A stretch of 11,742 nucleotides of DNA from NCBI GenBank assembly GCA_027056825.1, contig JALUJS010000219.1, forward strand, positions 1-11,742, read 5' to 3'. Made by a program: the position numbers and the translations under genes. The notes beneath the pieces were generated by a model. It had not been told where the DNA came from, ran no database searches, and saw only the letters and a program-made list of their open reading frames with translations. Positions 1-5,775 of this stretch are shown here, in pieces; the first letter of the stretch is position 1; every line of letters begins with the position of its first letter. This stretch comes from Candidatus Krumholzibacteriia bacterium. GTDB lineage: Bacteria > Krumholzibacteriota > Krumholzibacteriia > LZORAL124-64-63.

Positions 1-166
1 GGGGGATGGGTCGCTGCGGATTGACCAGGGATTCGAAGGTGGCGCGGCGCCCGTCCGGGGCCACCCGCACCAGGGCGATCTGGACGATGCGGTCGTGGTC
101 CACGTCCGTGCCGGTGGTTTCCAGGTCAAAGGCGACCAGGGGCCGCTCAAGCTGAAGATTCTTCAT
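1..166 (-). CDS. 3'-5' exonuclease, DnaQ-like DEDD family (partial, N-terminus only)
   Basis: The frame starts at the ATG complementary to 164-166 and runs off the left edge, leaving about 55 residues. It begins MKNLQLERPLVAFDLETTGT and continues with DRIVQIALVRV. This is the Exo I motif of the DEDD (DnaQ / RNase T) superfamily: D14 and E16 would bind the catalytic metal, and the following TTGxD and IVQIA are typical of epsilon-subunit-like proofreading exonucleases. An AAGGA ribosome site lies 7 bases before the start. The later Exo II and III motifs are outside the window, so DNA polymerase III epsilon, an exonuclease domain fused to another enzyme and a stand-alone exonuclease cannot be told apart. 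The gene is divergent from the amidase gene. Family call strong, exact role open. Confidence 0.85.
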   Translation of the reverse strand, partial: MKNLQLERPLVAFDLETTGTDVDHDRIVQIALVRVAPDGRRATFESLVNPQRPIP

Positions 167-193
167 GTGAGGTCCTTTGCGTCCGTTTTCGGC

Positions 194-222
194 ATTATGC
201 CGTCAAGCGCCCCCGGTGGCAA
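194..222 (-). promoter_or_regulatory. Sigma-70-type promoter of the exonuclease gene
   Basis: Read on the minus strand: TTGCCA (complement of 217-222), a 17-base spacer, then CATAAT (complement of 194-199). Each hexamer matches the consensus at 5 of 6 positions. Transcription would start near 187, leaving a leader of about 20 bases with the AAGGA ribosome site. The -10 lies inside a 13-bp palindrome (190-202, CGGCATTATGCCG) that could be an operator. Confidence 0.55.
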
Positions 223-239
223 GCCGGGGGTTTCCTCTT
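210..239 (+). terminator. GC hairpin with T-rich tail between divergent promoters
   Basis: CCCCCGG (210-216) and CCGGGGG (224-230) form a perfect 7-bp stem with a 7-base loop, followed on the plus strand by TTTCCTCTT. It looks like an intrinsic terminator facing the amidase gene. It would shield that gene from read-through, but no plus-strand gene is visible upstream. The loop coincides with the -35 of the minus-strand promoter, so it may instead be a regulatory palindrome. Confidence 0.35.
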
Positions 240-265
240 GCCTGCCCGATGATTCAGGCTAGAAT
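238..265 (+). promoter_or_regulatory. Sigma-70-type promoter of the amidase gene
   Basis: TTGCCT (238-243), a 16-base spacer and TAGAAT (260-265): 4 of 6 and 5 of 6 matches to consensus. A start near 272 leaves a leader of about 65 bases. The ribosome site AGGAG is at 321-325, 11 bases before the ATG at 337. Confidence 0.5.
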
Positions 266-336
266 AAGGGATGCAGATGGATCTGCACCCCGCACCCGGG
301 CGTGCTGCCGGGTAGGCGACAGGAGACGCCTTCGCA

Positions 337-2172
337 ATGACCCGCAACATCGTCATCTGGACCCTGGTCCTGGGCCTGCTTGCGCCCTGTGTTCCCCTGC
401 CCGCAGGCGTGGGTCCGGTAGCCGCCCAGGAATGGCGGACCCACAAGGTGCGGCGTGGGGAAAACCTGACCGTCATCGCCAAACGGTACGGCGTCTCCGT
501 GCAGGACCTGCGGGACTGGAACGACCTGCGCAGCGACGAACTGGCCATCGGCCAGCGCCTGCGCGTCCCCGATCCGGACAGCGAATGGTACGTGGTGCGC
601 CGTGGGGACAGCCTCTCGAAGATCGCCGCGGCCCATGACATCTCCCTGGCCTTCCTGAAGTCGCTGAACAACCTGCGGGGCAACACCATTCATCCCGGCC
701 AGCGCCTGCGCGTGCGCCCCTCGCCCCGGGACGAGGCCGTCCACGTGGTGCAGCGCGGCGACACCCTCCTGCGCATCGCCGGGCGCTACGGCGTGAGCGT
801 CGCCCACCTGAAGGAGATCAACGACCTCGACGGCGACCGCATCTATCCGGGACAGAAGCTGCGGCTGCGCGAGGCCGCGCCCTCGGTGCACATCGTCGAG
901 CGCGGGGACGCCCTGTGGGAGATCGCCGAGGCCTACGGCATCTCCCTGGAGCACCTCAAGGAGATCAACGGACTGACCAGCGACCGCATCTACCCCGGGC
1001 AGGAGCTGCGGCTGAACGGGGCGGCCGCCCCCCGCGTGGCCACCTACGTGGTCCAGCGCGGCGACAACCTCAACGAGATCGCCCGCCTGCACCAGATGAG
1101 CCTGCGCGAGCTGCGCAGGATGAACAACATCACCGGTTCGCTCATCTTCCCCGGGCAGAAGCTGAAGGTGCGCCCGTTGCTCGGTGGCGCGCCGGTGGCC
1201 GGAGATCCCGGCGCGGTCGGCTCGCTGGCGGACCTGGCGCTGGACGACATCCTGCCCCGCGTGCCGGGAGTGGCGCGGCTGAAGACCGCCAACGGTCCCT
1301 ACTACTACGAGGCGCCGCGGGCGGCCGCCCAGAAGAGCCGGGGCTACTACGAGAAGGCCACCATCTCCCCGGCCATGTGTTACCGCCACGGCCGCGAACT
1401 GCTGGACCGCTTCGACGCGGAGCTGGATCGCCAGCGGTCCTTGAGCCGGAAACTGGCCGGATGGACCTTCGTGCTGGATCCCGGCCACGGCGGCATCGAC
1501 CCGGGCACCATCGTCAGCGCCAAGGACGCTTCCGGAAAGCGCTACTACGTGGTCGAGGACGAATACGTTTACGACCTGGCCCTGCGGGTCTACGCCCTGC
1601 TGCGGCTGCACGGCGCCGACGTGACCCTGACCCTGCTGAGCCCCAACCACCTGCTGCGCCGCAACGCGCCGGAATCCATGACCTTCGTCCACGATCGCAG
1701 CGAGGTGTTCAACGACAAGGAGTGGAACCGCCGCAACCGCGAGTCCACCCACCCCATGGGCGGCCAGAAGTACCTGAACGAGCGCAAGGCCATCGCCCGG
1801 CGCGCCTTCCGGAACGCGAACCCGCGCCGGACCGTGTTCCTGAGCTTCCACGCCGACAACGATCCCGAGTCCGGCGGCGTGTTCACCGTGTTCCACCTGC
1901 AGAACCGGCGCGAGACCGACACCGTCAGCCGCGCCTTCGCCCGCGGCATGCTGCCGGCCATGGGCGCCGGCGCCCGCACCCGCGGGCGCAACCTCGGCGT
2001 CCTGCGCGACAACCCCGCCCGCTACAAGCTGCTGATCGAGATGCGCAACCTCGCCTTCGCCGATCACATCTGGGCCATCCGCTACGACGAGATCCGCCAG
2101 CGCGACGCCGAGAAGATCGTCAAGGCCCTGCTGGAGACCATCGACGGCCTGGATCCGGTGGCGAAGCGGTAG
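337..2172 (+). CDS. Secreted N-acetylmuramoyl-L-alanine amidase with five LysM domains
   Basis: This 611-residue protein cleaves the bond between N-acetylmuramic acid and L-alanine in peptidoglycan, probably in the periplasm. A signal peptide (residues 1-30, cleavage near VAAQ) is followed by five LysM repeats at about 35-77, 84-126, 135-177, 184-226 and 236-278. Each has the pattern V..RGD.L..IA......L...N.L......PGQ.L.. and would bind glycan chains. A linker leads to an Amidase_3 domain (about 372-600). Its zinc ligands are visible as H384 (DPGHGG), E409 (DEYVYDLALRV) and H505 (SFHAD), with the catalytic glutamate E568 (LLIEMRNLAF). The stretch between the second and third ligands is longer than usual, with a charged insert near 440-490. 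Five LysM copies is more than the one to three common in cell-division amidases. Likely in one transcript with the acetyltransferase, whose start is 9 bases after its stop. Confidence 0.93.
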   Translation: MTRNIVIWTLVLGLLAPCVPLPAGVGPVAAQEWRTHKVRRGENLTVIAKRYGVSVQDLRDWNDLRSDELAIGQRLRVPDPDSEWYVVRRGDSLSKIAAAHDISLAFLKSLNNLRGNTIHPGQRLRVRPSPRDEAVHVVQRGDTLLRIAGRYGVSVAHLKEINDLDGDRIYPGQKLRLREAAPSVHIVERGDALWEIAEAYGISLEHLKEINGLTSDRIYPGQELRLNGAAAPRVATYVVQRGDNLNEIARLHQMSLRELRRMNNITGSLIFPGQKLKVRPLLGGAPVAGDPGAVGSLADLALDDILPRVPGVARLKTANGPYYYEAPRAAAQKSRGYYEKATISPAMCYRHGRELLDRFDAELDRQRSLSRKLAGWTFVLDPGHGGIDPGTIVSAKDASGKRYYVVEDEYVYDLALRVYALLRLHGADVTLTLLSPNHLLRRNAPESMTFVHDRSEVFNDKEWNRRNRESTHPMGGQKYLNERKAIARRAFRNANPRRTVFLSFHADNDPESGGVFTVFHLQNRRETDTVSRAFARGMLPAMGAGARTRGRNLGVLRDNPARYKLLIEMRNLAFADHIWAIRYDEIRQRDAEKIVKALLETIDGLDPVAKR

Positions 2173-2181
2173 CCCCTTGTG

Positions 2182-2598
2182 ATGTTGTCACGGGAAGAAA
2201 TCGTCACCACCCTCGAACCCCTCAACGGGGATTTCTTCCTGATCAATGACCTTGTGGCGTACGCCGACAAGGTGCTGGCCAACGGGCGCAGCCTCGTGCG
2301 CCGGGAGCCCTCCACCGGAACCCTCATGGCCTATGTCCTCTACTACGACAACCAGCCGGAGATCCTCATCACCATGGTCTGGACCGCTCCCGACCATCGA
2401 CGCCGGGGTCTGGCCCGCGACCTTGTGGCTGAACTCCTGGCCGGCGCCGTCAAACCGGTTCACCTGGAAGTCCACCACGCCAACCCTGCGGTGACCCTGT
2501 ACCGGAAGCTGGGATTCCGGGTGGTGTCCCGGAAGGGGGATATCCTTACCATGAAAAGGGAGCCGGACGCCTCCGGGGAGCGTCCGGCTCTTTCGTGA
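2182..2598 (+). CDS. GNAT-family N-acetyltransferase
   Basis: A protein of 138 residues, or 139 if the GTG at 2179 is used. The GNAT acetyl-CoA-binding motif A is clear as VWTAPDHRRRGLARDLVAELL (V..P..R..G.A). The C-terminal motif B is LEVHHANPAVTLYRKLGF, with the Asn and the LYRKLGF signature that packs against the pantetheine. The length is normal for a minimal single-domain GNAT. The substrate cannot be deduced. No clear ribosome site precedes it, so translation is probably coupled to the amidase gene 9 bases upstream. The last 12 codons, after the natural end of the fold, run through a strong terminator hairpin, so the tail EPDASGERPALS is probably non-functional read-through into the terminator. 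Confidence 0.88.
   Translation: MLSREEIVTTLEPLNGDFFLINDLVAYADKVLANGRSLVRREPSTGTLMAYVLYYDNQPEILITMVWTAPDHRRRGLARDLVAELLAGAVKPVHLEVHHANPAVTLYRKLGFRVVSRKGDILTMKREPDASGERPALS
2560..2595. terminator. Bidirectional terminator overlapping the acetyltransferase 3' end
   Basis: GAGCCGGACGC (2560-2570) pairs perfectly with GCGTCCGGCTC (2580-2590): an 11-bp stem and 9-base loop. It is followed on the plus strand by TTTCGTGATTT. On the minus strand it is followed by CCTTTTCAT. It lies between convergent genes, 28 bases downstream of the aminotransferase stop, and inside the last codons of the acetyltransferase gene. Confidence 0.75.
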
Positions 2599-2617
2599 TT
2601 TCCTGAAGCGCGGCGGG

Positions 2618-3685
2618 TTATCCCTGCCGCGGCACCTTGAACACCCATTCCGGATGCATGTCGCTGGTGCCGGCGTGGATGCCCGTGAGGGTCTCGCGCA
2701 GCTTCAGGGTCAGCGGGCCCTCGGTCCCGTCGCCGATGGTGTGGTCGGCGCCCTGGTAGTGGATCACGCCCACCGGGGTGACCACCGCGGCGGTGCCGCA
2801 GGCGAAGACTTCCTTCAGCTTGCCGCTGTGGGCATCGTCGATGACCTGCGCGATGGCCGGATGCTCCTCCACCCACCGGATGCCGAAGTCGCCCAGCAGC
2901 GCGCCGATGGACTCGCGCGTCACCCCGTGCAGGATGGTGTCCGCAGCCGGCGCCGTGATCACCTTGTCCTCGTACACGAACATGATGTTCATGGCGCCCA
3001 TCTCCTCGACGTACGAGGTGGTCTTGGCGTCCAGCCAGATGATGTTGTCGTAACCCTCGGCCTGGGCAAGCTGGATGGGCAGCAGGGAGGCGGCGTAGTT
3101 GCCGCCGGTCTTGGCCGAGCCGGTGCCGCCGGGCGCGGACCGCACATACTTCTCCTCCACCTTCAGGCGCAGGGGATTGACGCCGTGGGCGAAGTACGAC
3201 CCCACCGGGCCGATGATGATGTAGAAGATGTAGTCCGTGCTGGCCTTGACGCCCAGGCCCACCTGGGTGGCGATCATCGTGGGCCGGATATACAGGGCGT
3301 TGGGGCTCGTGGGCACCCAGTCCCTGTCCAGGTCGATGAGCATGTTCAGGGCCTTCATGAACAGATCGGGATCGACCTTGGGCATGCACATGCGCTCGCA
3401 GGAGCGGTTGAAGCGGGCGATGTTCCGGTCGGGGCGGAACATGTGCACCGAGCCGTCCTTCTTGCTGGTGTAGGCCTTCATCCCCTCGAAGATCTCCTGG
3501 CCGTAGTGCAGCACCTTGGCCGCCGGATCCAGGGAAAACGGGCCATAGGGCACGATGCGGGGGTCGTGCCATTTCCCGTCGTTGTAGTCCATGATGAACA
3601 TGTGGGGAGTGAAGGTGGTCCCGAAACCGAAATCGTCCTTCGGCGGGGTGGCGGGGTTGGGATTCCTGGTGACCGTGATGTTCAT
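2618..3685 (-). CDS. ilvE: Branched-chain amino acid aminotransferase
   Basis: This 355-residue cytoplasmic PLP enzyme of fold type IV transfers the amino group between glutamate and the keto acids of leucine, isoleucine and valine. The length and N-terminus (ARFNRSCERMCMP, YIRPTMIAT) fit the longer class II, eukaryote-like BCATs rather than the roughly 309-residue E. coli form. The PLP-binding lysine is K192 in GTGSAKTGGNYA. The glutamate near the pyridine nitrogen is E228 in VEEMGAMN, and the phosphate-binding loop is FACGTAAVVTPVG (294-306). At the place where human BCATs carry a redox-sensing CxxC this protein has AVVT, so no such switch is expected. A strong ribosome site GGAGGAGG lies 5 bases before the ATG. 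It is transcribed alone, towards the acetyltransferase gene, and ends at the shared terminator. Confidence 0.95.
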   Translation of the reverse strand: MNITVTRNPNPATPPKDDFGFGTTFTPHMFIMDYNDGKWHDPRIVPYGPFSLDPAAKVLHYGQEIFEGMKAYTSKKDGSVHMFRPDRNIARFNRSCERMCMPKVDPDLFMKALNMLIDLDRDWVPTSPNALYIRPTMIATQVGLGVKASTDYIFYIIIGPVGSYFAHGVNPLRLKVEEKYVRSAPGGTGSAKTGGNYAASLLPIQLAQAEGYDNIIWLDAKTTSYVEEMGAMNIMFVYEDKVITAPAADTILHGVTRESIGALLGDFGIRWVEEHPAIAQVIDDAHSGKLKEVFACGTAAVVTPVGVIHYQGADHTIGDGTEGPLTLKLRETLTGIHAGTSDMHPEWVFKVPRQG

Positions 3686-3782
3686 CCCGTCCTCCTCCTG
3701 ACAGGCCCGCAGGGGCCCTTAAACCGGGGGAAAACCGCCTGATATGCGGCTCTTGCCTGCTTGGAATGTCGTCATTGAAACA

Positions 3783-3813
3783 CGGGAACGCAAGCGTAGC
3801 GACCGGGTTCCCG
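3783..3813. repeat. Diverged palindromic repeat with GCGTAGCGA centre (copy D)
   Basis: CGGGAAC (3783-3789) pairs with GTTCCCG (3807-3813). The centre contains GCGTAGCGA (3794-3802), the same 9 bases found at the tip of the palindrome at 9686-9728 and, as its complement, in the half copy at 5719-5743. The inner arms no longer pair well. Membership of the family is an inference from this shared centre. Confidence 0.35.
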
Positions 3814-3846
3814 GCCGCCTCCACCACCTGGCCGGAAACGGAAAAC

Positions 3847-3878
3847 CGGGCTGTTCCGTCGCCCGAAGGAACAGCCCG
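3847..3878. other. Strong stem-loop upstream of ilvE
   Basis: CGGGCTGTTCC (3847-3857) and GGAACAGCCCG (3868-3878) form a perfect 11-bp stem with a 10-base loop. On the minus strand it is followed by GTTTTCC, a short T tract, so it could act as a weak terminator reading towards ilvE. That would make it a possible leader attenuator or a terminator for a lost minus-strand gene. Confidence 0.45.
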
Positions 3879-3889
3879 ATTTGGGGGGA

Positions 3890-3958
3890 GGGGCGGCGCC
3901 GTGTTCGCCCTGCCGGCGCCGCCCCGGGGGATCCGGCCCCTCGCTCAAACGGCCGGAT
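3890..3958. other. Two further adjacent stem-loops
   Basis: GGGGCGGCGCCG (3890-3901) pairs with CGGCGCCGCCCC (3914-3925): 12 bp, 12-base loop. ATCCGGCC (3931-3938) pairs with GGCCGGAT (3951-3958): 8 bp, 12-base loop. Neither has a T tract on either side. With the stem-loop at 3847 and a weaker one at 3808-3837 they form a run of four. Function unknown. Confidence 0.45.
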
Positions 3959-3999
3959 TGGAGGTACCTGCTCTTCAGGTTGCAAATCCGGTGCCCAAA

Positions 4000-4144
4000 A
4001 AGTGTCCCGCTAACTAACTCGTTTTCCACAAGCATGTTGTCGGGCTTTCCGTGGATTCCGCGCCTACATTTCCGGCCGAAACTGTCCCGCAAAAGTGTCC
4101 CATTCCCGGCCAAGCGTCCCACGGGGTGGCACACCCTGGGACAG
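4000..4144. repeat. Cluster of TGTCCC-type repeats, possible relic of a mobile-element end
   Basis: AAGTGTCCCGC (4000-4010), ACTGTCCCGCAAAAGTGTCCC (4081-4101), GCGTCCCA (4114-4121) and the inverted TGGGACAG (4137-4144) are variations on one motif. The last two form a bulged 11-bp hairpin. Multiple short repeats at an end are typical of some integrase-type elements (IS21-like), but no transposase remains nearby. The same 11 bases, inverted, recur at 11567-11577. Confidence 0.35.
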
Positions 4145-4239
4145 TGCCCGGTGGCGAGCCCGAATATCGATTCATATGCTCCTGTTAACCCGGGTGGATG
4201 AGCAATCGCCCGATCATTCCGGTTCCCGCCCATTAGAGA

Positions 4240-4253
4240 ATATGGAGTGACCG
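4240..4253 (+). repeat. Left inverted repeat of the insertion sequence
   Basis: ATATGGAGTGACCG is the exact reverse complement of 5704-5717. Its inner end extends into a 12-bp palindrome, GTGACCGGTCAC (4247-4258), that is not conserved at the right end. Confidence 0.9.
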
Positions 4254-4265
4254 GTCACCCGTCCG

Positions 4266-4271
4266 TATAAT
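4266..4271 (+). promoter_or_regulatory. -10 element of the transposase promoter
   Basis: A perfect TATAAT lies 60 bases before the transposase ATG. Seventeen bases upstream is TGGAGT (4243-4248), only 3 of 6 matches to a -35 and inside the inverted repeat, so expression from the integrated copy is probably weak. Confidence 0.4.
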
Positions 4272-4330
4272 CGCGTGCTACCAGGCCATGGTGGATCTGG
4301 ATAACGCAGACGGAGAAAGGATGACCGGCC

Positions 4331-5470
4331 ATGAGCAAAGATACCATATGGATTGGGATTGATGACCACAAAATGAGTTTGTCGACGGCATTGTTGCGAG
4401 GATCTGACAGCAACGAGCCGGAGCTCAGGAAGATAGCCAACGAGGATCGCGCCTTGCGGCGCTGGGTTCGACGCCTTGAACGTGAGGCCGCAGGTGGTCA
4501 GATCCTGATTTGCTACGAAGCCGGCCCGAATGGTTTTGCACTGAAGCGGCGGTTGGAGTCCATGGGTTCGGTTCAGGTCGAGGTGATCGCACCGTCACTG
4601 ACTCCTCGTCGTTCGGGCCAGCGGGTGAAGACCGATAGTCGTGACGCCGCGAAGCTTGTCCACCTCTATCGCTCCGGTGAGTTGACATCGATCGCCATGC
4701 CGGACGAAGAAGATGAGTCGGCGCGGGATCTTGGCCGGACCTTTCAACAGGTCAAGCAGGAGATCCTGCGCAAGCGACATCACATTCTGAAGTTTCTGAT
4801 GCGGCGCGGACGGATCTATCGTGAGGGCCAGAACTGGACCTTGAAGCACCGGCGCTGGTTGAAATCCCAGCAATGGGAGACATGGAGTGACGAGGTGAGC
4901 TTCGGCGAGTTGATGACGGGTCTTCGCGAACTTGAGGACCGCCGTCTTCGCCTGGAGCAAGCGCTGTCCCGCTTGGCGGAGGAAGAGTCACGGGCGATGA
5001 TGGTGGGCGTGTTACGCTGCTTCCACGGGATCGACACGACTGCGGCGGTGATCCTGACGACCGAGATCTTCGACGTGGGTCGCTTCAAGACCCCGCGTCG
5101 GTTGATGAGTTACTTGGGGCTGACATCCGGGGTGGACCAGAGCGGGGATCGAGAGCGGCACGGAGGTATCACCAAAACGGGCAACCGATTTGCTCGTTTT
5201 ACCTTGGGGCAGATTGCCTGGCACTATCGGCATCGACCATCGGTGGGGGCGAAGTTGAGGAAGCGACGTCAGGACCAGCCGCTATGGGCTATCGCCATTG
5301 CCGACCGGGCCCACCAGCGCCTTTACCGCCGCTATTGGGCGTTGGTCAATCGCGGCAAACCGGTGCACAAGGCCGCCACGGCCGTTGCCAGGGAGTTGGT
5401 GGCATTCCTGTGGGAAGCCATGATCGAGGTGAAGAGTCGTACGGAACTACAGAAGGAAATTGCGGCATAG
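4331..5470 (+). CDS. IS110-family transposase (DEDD plus serine recombinase)
   Basis: This 379-residue protein cuts and joins DNA guided by the element's own structured RNA. The N-terminal RuvC-like DEDD domain shows D11 (IGIDDHK), E63 (CYEAGPNGF), D102 and D105 (KTDSRDAAKL). A helical, charged coiled-coil-like middle (about 125-225) follows. The C-terminal Transposase_20 domain (about 228-315) shows FHGIDTTAAVILTTEI, then GLTSGVDQSG.....HGGITKTGN. S271 in QSG is the expected catalytic serine. Length and all motifs are intact, so the enzyme looks active. The ribosome site GGAGAAAGG (4312-4320) lies 10 bases before the start; an ATG at 4321 is out of frame. The stop codon sits in a small GCGGC/GCCGC hairpin (5462-5474) at the border of the right non-coding end. 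Confidence 0.95.
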   Translation: MSKDTIWIGIDDHKMSLSTALLRGSDSNEPELRKIANEDRALRRWVRRLEREAAGGQILICYEAGPNGFALKRRLESMGSVQVEVIAPSLTPRRSGQRVKTDSRDAAKLVHLYRSGELTSIAMPDEEDESARDLGRTFQQVKQEILRKRHHILKFLMRRGRIYREGQNWTLKHRRWLKSQQWETWSDEVSFGELMTGLRELEDRRLRLEQALSRLAEEESRAMMVGVLRCFHGIDTTAAVILTTEIFDVGRFKTPRRLMSYLGLTSGVDQSGDRERHGGITKTGNRFARFTLGQIAWHYRHRPSVGAKLRKRRQDQPLWAIAIADRAHQRLYRRYWALVNRGKPVHKAATAVARELVAFLWEAMIEVKSRTELQKEIAA

Positions 5471-5479
5471 CCGCAAATG

Positions 5480-5676
5480 AGGAAGTAGAACAAGATGAAT
5501 CGAGCGGAGCTGGCACGATCTGGAGATCCCAGAGCGGGCTATGCGGTAGGGAGTTCATCTCCTGAGTACGCGATTTTAGATTTGGGCAACTCCTTGACGG
5601 ATCAATGTCATGCGGTTTCGGCCCGCGGATATCAGACTGACTCGTCGTCGAAGCGCCCAGCTCCGCTTGGTTTTTT
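5480..5676 (+). ncRNA. Candidate guide RNA (bridge/seek RNA) of the insertion sequence
   Basis: In IS1111-type elements the guide RNA is encoded in the right non-coding end. Here that region folds locally: TCTGG/CCAGA (5519-5533), GGAG/CTCC around 5551-5563, GCGG/CCGC around 5612-5626, and AAGCG/CGCTT (5651-5668) followed by GG and six T's (5671-5676), a terminator-like end. Two short matches fit a guide. GCGGGCT (5534-5540) is complementary to the right junction AGCCCGC (5719-5725). ATATCAG (5629-5635) repeats the right terminus (5714-5720). The ends are guesses, and no homology search or folding was possible. Confidence 0.4.
5651..5676 (+). terminator. Short hairpin plus six-T tract in the right end of the insertion sequence
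   Basis: AAGCG (5651-5655) pairs with CGCTT (5664-5668), then GGTTTTTT. The stem is only 5 bp but the T tract is the best in the element. It would end the transposase or guide-RNA transcript before the right inverted repeat. Confidence 0.4.
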
Positions 5677-5696
5677 CACCGGAGGGTGATCGACTA

Positions 5697-5702
5697 TTGA
5701 CA
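5697..5702 (+). promoter_or_regulatory. Outward-facing -35 hexamer at the right end of the insertion sequence
   Basis: A perfect TTGACA lies just inside the right inverted repeat and points out of the element towards the DUF3179 gene. In the integrated state the nearest AT-rich hexamer (CATTAT, 5725-5730) is 22 bases away, too far for a good promoter. Such -35s are known to form junction promoters when insertion sequences circularise. Confidence 0.3.
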
Positions 5703-5703
5703 A

Positions 5704-5717
5704 CGGTCACTCCATAT
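5704..5717 (-). repeat. Right inverted repeat of the insertion sequence
   Basis: CGGTCACTCCATAT is the exact reverse complement of 4240-4253. The element is taken to end about 3 bases beyond it. Confidence 0.9.
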
Positions 5718-5718
5718 C

Positions 5719-5743
5719 AGCCCGCATTATTGAATCGCTACGC
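5719..5743 (+). repeat. Half copy of the palindromic repeat abutting the insertion sequence (copy A)
   Basis: From AGCCCGCAT through ATTGAATCGCTACGC it matches one arm and the centre of the palindrome at 9686-9728 (reverse complement), with T in place of G after CAT. The other arm is missing: after GCGAT the sequence turns into unrelated DNA leading to the next gene's ribosome site. The arm begins exactly where the insertion sequence ends. Confidence 0.6.
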
Positions 5744-5775
5744 GATCCCGCAAGGCGATGACATGAAGGAGCGAC

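Larger units (their letters stand above)
3686..4232. other. Gene-free stretch rich in hairpins and TGTCCC repeats
   Basis: No convincing gene is present: the open frames here lack ribosome sites and recognisable domains. The stretch holds a diverged palindrome (3783-3813), four stem-loops (3808-3837, 3847-3878, 3890-3925, 3931-3958), a cluster of TGTCCC-type motifs (4000-4144) with a bulged hairpin at 4116-4142, and a weak palindrome at 4187-4222. It serves as the upstream region of ilvE on the left. Before the insertion sequence arrived it was probably also the upstream region of the DUF3179 gene on the right. I found no clear promoter for ilvE. Confidence 0.6.
4233..5720 (+). mobile_element. 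IS110-family insertion sequence, IS1111-like architecture
   Basis: The element carries one DEDD transposase gene. It has perfect 14-bp inverted repeats at 4240-4253 and 5704-5717. Only about 77 bases lie between the left repeat and the transposase, whereas about 233 lie between its stop and the right repeat. Inverted repeats set slightly inside the ends and a long non-coding right end are features of the IS1111 subgroup. The outer limits given assume the 7-base left and 3-base right overhangs usual for that subgroup and are uncertain by a few bases. No target duplication is seen, as expected for this family. Its codon use is visibly less biased to third-position G/C than its neighbours', in keeping with acquired DNA. 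It sits between ilvE and the DUF3179 gene and ends at the foot of a half palindrome. Confidence 0.85.

Noticed and set aside
259..2067. Long minus-strand open frame opposite the amidase gene
   Set aside because: Shadow of biased third positions in a GC-rich gene; low-complexity V/A/G/Q-rich translation, no ribosome site, no domain.
3975..3995. tRNA-Cys-like anticodon arm (TTGCAAA loop)
   Set aside because: The flanking stem has a mismatch and wobbles, and no D arm, T arm or acceptor stem can be built around it.
4022..4030. DnaA-box-like TTTTCCACA
   Set aside because: A single match to a loose consensus, with no further boxes, no AT-rich unwinding region and no origin genes nearby.
4187..4222. 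Fifth palindrome copy left of the insertion sequence (shares GTTAACCCGG with the context of copy B)
   Set aside because: Only a 10-base match and a poorly paired stem, without the GCGTAGCGA centre; too weak to list as a copy.
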